This document shows positions 1-4,560 of a stretch of 6,995 nucleotides of DNA, in pieces. The stretch covers positions 1-6,995 of the forward strand of contig CAILMK010000078.1 of the NCBI GenBank assembly GCA_903835275.1, in the 5' to 3' direction. Source of the DNA: an uncultured bacterium (lineage in GTDB: Bacteria; Bacteroidota; Bacteroidia; CAILMK01). Position 1 is the stretch's first letter; the number at the start of each line of letters is the position of its first letter. The translations under genes and the position numbers were made by a program. A model generated the notes under the pieces. That model had not been told where the DNA came from and made no database searches. It saw only the letters and a program-made list of their open reading frames with translations.

Positions 1-993
1 AACCAGTTGACGGACCAGATAAATTCATTGCCTCTGGGGCAACGTTTCGATCCTGCTTATAACGTCTATGCCTATACATTTTACAATACCCTGAGGGCAG
101 GCGAATTCACTTTGTACTCTGAATATGCAGGAAAAACCAAGGAGGCAACCTTCATAGATACCACTTCCGAAGGCGGCGGACAAATGGCACTTAGGAATTC
201 AGGCGGTAAAGTTATTTACGGCGTTCTGAATTATTCGCATCCGGGAATAGGTGTTACAGCCCAATACAAAAAGATCGATAATTTCATCATACGCAGTTCC
301 CCTTACGACCAGCTGTTGGTAGGGGAAATAGATTTCCTTCCACCGCTTTCCAAGCAGGAGGCATTCCGTTTGCCGGCACGTTACAGTATTTCCGCGAGGG
401 AGCAAGGCGAGCAGGGATTCCAGGGTGAAGTGACCTATTCACTGGCAGAACACAGTACTTTGGATGTGAATACTTCTCATATTACCCTGCCGAACGGAAG
501 GCCAATATATGAGGAATATTACGGCGACCTGAACCAGAAAATATCCAAGCGTGTTAAAACTATCCTGGGGCTTCAGTACGTTTTATACGACCAGCAGGTA
601 TACCAGGGGACCGCAAATGCGAAGGTGGTACATGCCATAACACCATTCACGGAATGGACCTTTAAAATTGATAATTCCATGCGTAAATCCATACGTTTTG
701 AAGCGCAATATATGTTCACGAAACAGGATCTTGGCGATTTCGCATTCGGTTTGGTAGAGTTTAACTGGGCACCAAAATATTCCCTTTCAGTTTCTGATAT
801 GGTGAATACACGCCCTGTTGGCAGTACTGAAATTGTGCATTATCCTACTGCGTTCCTTGCCTATACCTATAAGCAAACCCGTTTTACAGGCGGATACATC
901 AAGCAGGTGGAAGGCGTAGTTTGTACGGGTGGCGTTTGCCGCGTGGAACCTGCCTTCAGTGGATTTAAAGTAGGAGTGGTTACTAACTTTTAA
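1..993 (+). CDS. DUF6029 family outer-membrane protein, 3' part (5' end outside window)
   Basis: The reading frame is open from base 1 (first codons AAC CAG TTG) to a TAA at 991-993. The TTG at 7 is therefore probably internal and the gene is cut by the window edge; about 330 residues are visible. The protein has no obvious enzyme motif. It is rich in alternating polar/hydrophobic segments with many Tyr, Phe and Trp, as in transmembrane beta-strands, and it ends in TNF-stop; a terminal Phe is the usual BAM-recognised end of an outer-membrane beta-barrel. A Cys pair (CTGGVC, codons at 922 and 937) followed by RVEPAFSGFKVG near the C-terminus fits my memory of DUF6029 proteins, which in Bacteroidota are often encoded next to Omp28-like lipoproteins, as here. 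The next gene starts 10 bases after the stop, so co-transcription is likely. The outer-membrane location is inferred and the function is unknown. The family name comes from recalled resemblance, not a search. Confidence 0.78.
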   Translation, partial: NQLTDQINSLPLGQRFDPAYNVYAYTFYNTLRAGEFTLYSEYAGKTKEATFIDTTSEGGGQMALRNSGGKVIYGVLNYSHPGIGVTAQYKKIDNFIIRSSPYDQLLVGEIDFLPPLSKQEAFRLPARYSISAREQGEQGFQGEVTYSLAEHSTLDVNTSHITLPNGRPIYEEYYGDLNQKISKRVKTILGLQYVLYDQQVYQGTANAKVVHAITPFTEWTFKIDNSMRKSIRFEAQYMFTKQDLGDFAFGLVEFNWAPKYSLSVSDMVNTRPVGSTEIVHYPTAFLAYTYKQTRFTGGYIKQVEGVVCTGGVCRVEPAFSGFKVGVVTNF

Positions 994-1003
994 GATTACA
1001 GAA

Positions 1004-1912
1004 ATGAAAAATATATTTTCCCTTTTATGTCTTTCCTCCTTGTTGCTATTCAGTGCGTGCAAGGAAAGGAATTCCGGCGTGGATCATACCATACCACCCA
1101 AAGGAAGCCTTGTTCTTGATTCACAATATACGGCTGGCGGTGTGGCGACTTCTTTTCCGAAGGTAATGTTCATTGAAGATTTTTCAGGCATAAAATGTGT
1201 GAATTGTCCGGGAGCGGCAAGCTACATTGCGGGAATAGATACCACTAATCCCGGCAAAATAATAGACCTCGTAATGTATTCCAAACTCGATGCGCCTCTA
1301 TCAGATTCTTTTCCTGGAAGTAAATCCAGCTATAAATGTCCTGATGCTGATTACTGGCGTTTGTTACTTGGGCCTAATAATTTAGGGAATCTGCCCGAAT
1401 TGTCTTTGAATCGCAAACTACTTGTAGCTGTGGATGGCATTGCAATGCTGCTAAGTGATTTTCAGGGACAGTTTGCCGGTCAGTTGTCTTCCGATAAAAG
1501 TTCTCCCGCCAATATTAGTTTTGTATCCACAAGTTTTGATGCAGGCTCATCGACTATTACATCTACTATTCAGGTCCAGTATGGTTCATCCATTTCAGAC
1601 ACCGATTATTTTTCCGTTGCCATAAAGGAAAATAACCTGGTGGATCTACAGGAAGCACCGGGGAACGGAGGATTATCAAAAGTAGATTCTCATTTTGTAC
1701 ATAATTCAATATTGCGTAAATATATTTACCCTGAACAGGGAATCAAATTACCCGGAGCAGCTGCAGGGAAAACCTTTGTTGTTTCCTTCAATACAACAAT
1801 ACCCGCAAACTGGAATCCAAATAATTTAATGATCGTAGGAATACTGCACAAGCAAAATTCCGTAACAGGAAATTACTACGTCAGCCAGGTAGCACAAACA
1901 AAATTAAAATAA
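1004..1912 (+). CDS. Omp28-like lipoprotein, copy 1 (CxxC intact)
   Basis: This 302-residue protein starts at ATG 1004, 10 bases after the preceding stop. A lipoprotein signal peptide ends in lipobox FSAC, with lipidated Cys19 followed by KERN. After a short linker comes a thioredoxin-like segment: KVMFIEDFSG (53-62), then CVNC (65-68), PGAASYIAG, and a probable cis-Pro at 131 in GNLPELSLNRK. The phrase 'EDFSG.kCvNCP', the later P...NR, and C-terminal blocks with IKENNLVDLQ, VHNSILRKY and EQGIKLPG match Omp28-related outer-membrane proteins (PF11551 type), as does the length of about 300. Omp28 was first described as a Porphyromonas gingivalis outer-membrane lipoprotein; its molecular role is not settled. 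The mature protein has three cysteines besides Cys19: 65, 68 and 112. It is the first of three tandem paralogues. Membership is recognised from motifs, and a redox role is only inferred from the CxxC. Confidence 0.85.
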   Translation: MKNIFSLLCLSSLLLFSACKERNSGVDHTIPPKGSLVLDSQYTAGGVATSFPKVMFIEDFSGIKCVNCPGAASYIAGIDTTNPGKIIDLVMYSKLDAPLSDSFPGSKSSYKCPDADYWRLLLGPNNLGNLPELSLNRKLLVAVDGIAMLLSDFQGQFAGQLSSDKSSPANISFVSTSFDAGSSTITSTIQVQYGSSISDTDYFSVAIKENNLVDLQEAPGNGGLSKVDSHFVHNSILRKYIYPEQGIKLPGAAAGKTFVVSFNTTIPANWNPNNLMIVGILHKQNSVTGNYYVSQVAQTKLK

Positions 1913-1921
1913 AGAACCTTG
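1913..1921 (+). promoter_or_regulatory. Short intergenic junction with TTG start (copy 1/copy 2)
   Basis: Only AGAACC separates the TAA of copy 1 from the TTG of copy 2. There is no Shine-Dalgarno sequence and no room for a promoter, so translation of copy 2 probably depends on ribosomes terminating on copy 1 or on weak independent initiation at TTG. The equivalent junctions are AAGCC then GTG (2876-2883) and ATAGAT then TTG (3802-3810). The use of non-ATG starts at consecutive junctions suggests graded expression along the operon; this is inference. Confidence 0.45.
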
Positions 1922-2875
1922 AAATATTCTGTAAAAATAACCTATGTTTTATTACTTGCATCAGTAGTATTAATCAGTGCGTGCAGCAAGAAAAAAAGCC
2001 AGGCTGAAGTGACAACTTCAGGTGCTGCAACGACTTCTACAACTACAACAACATCATCAAACACCGGCGATTTAAAAATTGAATCACAAAATACTGTTTC
2101 GGGTCTGGCAACATCTTTTCCTAAGGTAATGTTTGTCGAAGCATTTTCAGGAGTACGTTGCGTGAATGTCCCTGGGGCGATGAGTTACATTGCAGGAATT
2201 GATTCTGCGAATGCAGGTAAGGTAATTGAAATAGCGATGTATTCCAAACTTGATGCGCCTCTTTCGGATTCTTTCATTGGAAGTAAATCAAGTTATAAAT
2301 GTTCTGATGCTGATTATTTGCGGAATCTACTTGGGCCAAGCAGTCTCGGAAATGTCCCGCAATTGTGTTTAAACCGTAAGCTATTGGTTCCTAAGGATGG
2401 AATAGGAATGTATTTATGGGATTTCCAAAGTCAGTTTGCAAATCAGTTGTCTTCTGACCAGACATCGCCTGCAAATATCTCTTTTATATCCAAAAGTTAT
2501 GATCTTGCCACCGGAACTATTTCAGGTCAAATTCAAGTTCAATACGGTTCCTCTATTTCTGATACCGATTATTTGTCTGTGGCTATAAAAGAAAATAATC
2601 TTGTGGATCTACAGGAAGCGCCGGGGAATGGAGGATTGTCAAAAGTAGATTCGTATTATGTCCATAACAATGTTTTGCGTAAATATATTTATCCTGAACA
2701 GGGAATCAAGCTACCCGGGGCAACGGCAGGAAAAACCTTTGTTGTTTCATTTACAACAAAAATACCAGCCAATTGGAATTCTAATAATTTAATGATCGTC
2801 GGAATACTGCATAAGCAAAATTCCGTAACAGGTAATTACTACGTTAGCCAGGTGGCACAAACAAAAATAAAATAA
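1919..2875 (+). CDS. Omp28-like lipoprotein, copy 2 (CxxC degraded to CxxV, Thr/Ser-rich linker)
   Basis: This 318-residue paralogue of the preceding gene starts at TTG 1919, six bases after its stop. TTG is chosen because it yields a complete lipoprotein signal (MKYSVKI..., lipobox ISAC, Cys22) and no in-frame ATG exists before the mature domain. Residues 31-49 form a low-complexity Thr/Ser-rich linker absent from the other copies and accounting for most of its 16 extra residues. The thioredoxin-like motif is altered: C81-V-N-V84 in place of CxxC, and VEAFSG in place of IEDFSG. Other Cys are 128 and 150. The probable cis-Pro is Pro147 before LCLNRK. The last 108 residues differ from copy 1 at only 10 positions by hand count, so the protein remains under constraint and is not a pseudogene. 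If the family has dithiol chemistry, this copy should lack it; it may be purely structural or binding. Function unknown. Confidence 0.84.
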   Translation: MKYSVKITYVLLLASVVLISACSKKKSQAEVTTSGAATTSTTTTTSSNTGDLKIESQNTVSGLATSFPKVMFVEAFSGVRCVNVPGAMSYIAGIDSANAGKVIEIAMYSKLDAPLSDSFIGSKSSYKCSDADYLRNLLGPSSLGNVPQLCLNRKLLVPKDGIGMYLWDFQSQFANQLSSDQTSPANISFISKSYDLATGTISGQIQVQYGSSISDTDYLSVAIKENNLVDLQEAPGNGGLSKVDSYYVHNNVLRKYIYPEQGIKLPGATAGKTFVVSFTTKIPANWNSNNLMIVGILHKQNSVTGNYYVSQVAQTKIK

Positions 2876-2880
2876 AAGCC

Positions 2881-3801
2881 GTGAGATATTCTGTAAAAAT
2901 AATCCCGTTAATATTACTTTCTTACTTACTGTTCCTTGGAGCATGTAATAAGGAAAAAACTACCGGTGTAAATTACACAATACCTCCAAAGGGAAGTTTG
3001 ATTCTCGATTCGCAATATACTGCAACGGGTGTAGCAACTTCTTTTACCAAGGTAATGTTTATTGAGGATTTTTCAGGGATTAGTTGTCATAACTGCCCGA
3101 GTGCAGCAAGTTATATATCCGGACTTGATACAACAAACCCCGGAAAAATAGTAGATGTTGTCATGTATTCTGGATTGGATGGGAGCCTTACTAATCCTTT
3201 AACAGGAAGCAAATCCAGTTATAAAACTAATGACGCGGACTATTGGCGTTCTCTGCTTGGGCCCACCAGTCTGGGAAATCTCCCCGGAGTTTGTTTGAAC
3301 AGGAAATTATTAAATGCAACGGATGGAATTGTAATGCCATTAGAGGATTTTAAACCTGTATTCCCGGATCAATTTTCAAATGATCAAAATTCTCCTGCAA
3401 ATATCAGTTTTGTTTCCAAAAGTTATGATGCAGGCACAAGGAGCATTACTTCTACCATTCGGGTACAATATGGTTCATCTGTTTCTGACACCGATTATTT
3501 TTCTGTAGCCATTAAAGAAAATAATATTGTAGACCTTCAGGAAGTATCAGGAAGCGGAGGTTTATCAACGGTAGATTCTCATTTCGTACATAATGCTGTT
3601 TTGCGTAAATATGTTTATCCTGAACAAGGTATTAAGCTTCCCGGAGCAGCGGCAGGAAAAACCTTTATTGTTTCGTTTACTACAACTATACCATCTAACT
3701 GGAATCCGGATAATCTGATGATCGTGGGAATACTACACAAGCAAAATTCTGCGACTTCAAATTACTACGTAAGTCAGGTAGCACAAACTAAATTAAAGTA
3801 A
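2881..3801 (+). CDS. Omp28-like lipoprotein, copy 3 (CxxC intact as CHNC)
   Basis: This is the third paralogue, 306 residues, starting at GTG 2881 five bases after the previous stop. GTG is supported by the signal peptide (MRYSVKI..., lipobox LGAC, Cys22) and by alignment with the TTG of copy 2. After the lipid Cys comes NKEK; a Lys plus acidic residue just after the Cys resembles lipoprotein surface-export signals described in Bacteroidota, although weakly. Residues 33-69 track copy 1 closely (TIPPKGSL, DSQYTA, IEDFSGI). The CxxC is C69-H-N-C72. The Cys found after SSYK in the other copies is Thr116 here, but Cys138 is present after the probable cis-Pro135 (LPGVCLNRK). The C-terminal 108 residues differ from copy 1 at 15 positions by hand count, while many third codon positions differ, which suggests an older duplication under purifying selection. 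It ends six bases before the TTG of the next frame. Confidence 0.84.
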   Translation: MRYSVKIIPLILLSYLLFLGACNKEKTTGVNYTIPPKGSLILDSQYTATGVATSFTKVMFIEDFSGISCHNCPSAASYISGLDTTNPGKIVDVVMYSGLDGSLTNPLTGSKSSYKTNDADYWRSLLGPTSLGNLPGVCLNRKLLNATDGIVMPLEDFKPVFPDQFSNDQNSPANISFVSKSYDAGTRSITSTIRVQYGSSVSDTDYFSVAIKENNIVDLQEVSGSGGLSTVDSHFVHNAVLRKYVYPEQGIKLPGAAAGKTFIVSFTTTIPSNWNPDNLMIVGILHKQNSATSNYYVSQVAQTKLK

Positions 3802-3822
3802 ATAGATTTGAAATTTTCAATA

Positions 3823-4434
3823 ATGAATACCCGTAGAATAAAGAATTTCCTTTTTATAGGGCTTGCAGGAATAACATTCTATTCATGCCAGTTGGAACCC
3901 TCCGACAACTATTCAATACAATTAAGAAAGCTCCGGTATACCAAGGATTCGCTTTTAAAATTCGATCAGAATTCACCTTTGGAGCATGGACAAAAAGTGC
4001 GTTTTGTAGAATTGGCTTATTTCAGTCCGGATACAAACTACAAAGTTGTTGCCGATGTGGAAAAGATCAATTCACAGGATACCATGATCATTGAGGATAC
4101 CCATAAGGATTTAAGGAAATTCCATCGTATGCTTAAGCTTCATTTTAAGATTCAGGGCAAGCCATATTCCTTATTTGCCTACAAACAGGTGACCGATACC
4201 AGCAATGATCTGTTCATTCCTTTTTATGACGCTACCAATGGTAAGGAAACGCATGAAGGCGGACGATATATTGATATTGAATATTCCGGCAAGGATAAGA
4301 TAGTCCTTGATTTTAACTTTGCGTATAATCCGTATTGTGCGTATTCACAAAATTATGGTTGCCCGATTCCACCGCAGGAAAACAAGCTTCCGGTAAGAAT
4401 AGAAGCAGGAGAAAAAGAGTATAAGGATAATTAA
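3823..4434 (+). CDS. DUF1684 family lipoprotein
   Basis: With the ATG at 3823 the product is 203 residues. A TTG at 3808, six bases after the previous stop, would add five residues (MKFSI). I prefer the ATG because it puts the Arg-Arg/Lys region directly at the N-terminus of the signal peptide, but the TTG lies exactly where copies 2 and 3 of the upstream family start, so it stays possible. A hydrophobic stretch ends at TFYSC (Cys22), an imperfect lipobox. The body matches DUF1684 (PF07920): NSPL near 50-53, LFIPFYDATNG (130-140), ETHEGGRYID (142-151), then LDFNFAYNPYCAY (162-174), CPIPPQENKLP (180-190) and IEAGEK (193-198). These Cys, Asn, Pro and Glu-rich blocks are the conserved core of the family, whose biochemical function is unknown. 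Most members have TYGGGRY where this has THEGGRY. It is probably the last gene of the envelope operon. Family assignment is by remembered motifs and fairly secure. Confidence 0.85.
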   Translation: MNTRRIKNFLFIGLAGITFYSCQLEPSDNYSIQLRKLRYTKDSLLKFDQNSPLEHGQKVRFVELAYFSPDTNYKVVADVEKINSQDTMIIEDTHKDLRKFHRMLKLHFKIQGKPYSLFAYKQVTDTSNDLFIPFYDATNGKETHEGGRYIDIEYSGKDKIVLDFNFAYNPYCAYSQNYGCPIPPQENKLPVRIEAGEKEYKDN

Positions 4435-4454
4435 ACCCCTCCGCCCTATGGGCA

Positions 4455-4476
4455 CCTCCCCTAAGAACAGGGGAGG
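4455..4476. other. Strong hairpin inside the repeat (8-bp stem, possible terminator or mRNA end)
   Basis: CCTCCCCT (4455-4462) and AGGGGAGG (4469-4476) are exact inverse complements around the loop AAGAAC. The stem is mostly G-C, so it should be stable in RNA from either strand. It sits 21 bases after the last gene of the lipoprotein operon and could stop transcription or protect the mRNA 3' end. However, it lacks the following U-run of a standard intrinsic terminator on either strand, so terminator function is only a possibility. Confidence 0.5.
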
Positions 4477-4504
4477 AGTTGCGCAAGCGCAATAAAAGTG
4501 ATGA

Positions 4505-4533
4505 GGGAAAGTCCCCTTTAGGGGATTTAGGGG
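4505..4533. other. Second hairpin with duplicated TTTAGGGG arm
   Basis: TCCCC (4512-4516) pairs with GGGGA (4521-4525) around TTTA. The stem can extend outward through a G-T wobble (4511/4526) and two A-T pairs (4510/4527, 4509/4528). The TTTAGGGG arm is repeated at 4526-4533, so the CCCC strand has two alternative partners, and the second arm can instead pair with the ACCCCT at 4435-4440 on the far side of the element. It ends 27 bases before the pheT start codon, so it lies in the likely pheT leader if transcription reads through. Confidence 0.45.
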
Positions 4534-4560
4534 TCAAACGAAAAGAAGAGAACTACAAAA

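Larger units (their letters stand above)
1004..3801 (+). repeat. Tandem triplication of an Omp28-like gene
   Basis: Three homologous genes lie head to tail, with unit spacings of 915 and 962 bases from start to start. Similarity is visible at DNA level in the 3' halves. For example, the 17-base string GTGGATCTACAGGAAGC occurs at 1640-1656 (copy 1) and 2603-2619 (copy 2), and the 3' ends encoding the terminal Gln-Thr-Lys-[Leu/Ile]-Lys are nearly the same. The 5' third and the middle are more diverged, and many synonymous differences separate copy 3 from the others, so the duplication is not very recent. Confidence 0.9.
4435..4534. repeat. Palindrome-rich intergenic repeat element with inverted ends
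   Basis: A 100-base stretch beginning immediately after the DUF1684 stop codon is bounded by ACCCCT (4435-4440) and its inverse AGGGGT (4529-4534). Inside are several hairpins in series: GCCC/GGGC (4443-4453), CCTCCCCT/AGGGGAGG with a 6-base loop (4455-4476), TTGCG/CGCAA (4479-4492) and TCCCC/GGGGA (4512-4525). TTTAGGGG occurs twice in a row (4517-4524, 4526-4533). I recall closely similar C-run/G-run intergenic sequences, often mistranslated as peptides containing SPKGDF, scattered through Bacteroidota genomes; the reverse strand here indeed reads TPKSPKGDF. It is probably a REP-like or MITE-like dispersed element that may also act as a transcription barrier. That role, and any copy number, are inferred. 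Confidence 0.7.

Noticed and set aside
7..9. TTG as the true start of the DUF6029 gene
   Set aside because: The frame is open upstream to base 1 and no signal peptide follows the TTG, as an outer-membrane protein needs; the gene is more likely truncated by the window edge.
787..1062. Reverse-strand open frame over the DUF6029/copy 1 junction
   Set aside because: It is antisense to two well-supported coding regions and has no family resemblance.
1919..2875. Copy 2 as a pseudogene because of the lost Cys
   Set aside because: The frame is intact, the signal peptide and lipobox are good, and 98 of the last 108 residues match copy 1, so it is probably a functional, altered paralogue.
3885..4094. 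Second + strand frame inside the DUF1684 gene, Cys-rich peptide
   Set aside because: It is an out-of-frame shadow; the DUF1684 frame carries the conserved family motifs throughout.
4455..4534. Classical rho-independent terminator
   Set aside because: The stems are strong but neither strand shows a following T-run; recorded as a hairpin/repeat with possible termination instead.
4313..4537. Reverse-strand open frame of 74 codons across the intergenic repeat
   Set aside because: It is translation of the palindromic repeat (TPKSPKGDF) plus antisense of the DUF1684 gene; this type of peptide is a known-looking artefact of such repeats, not a gene.
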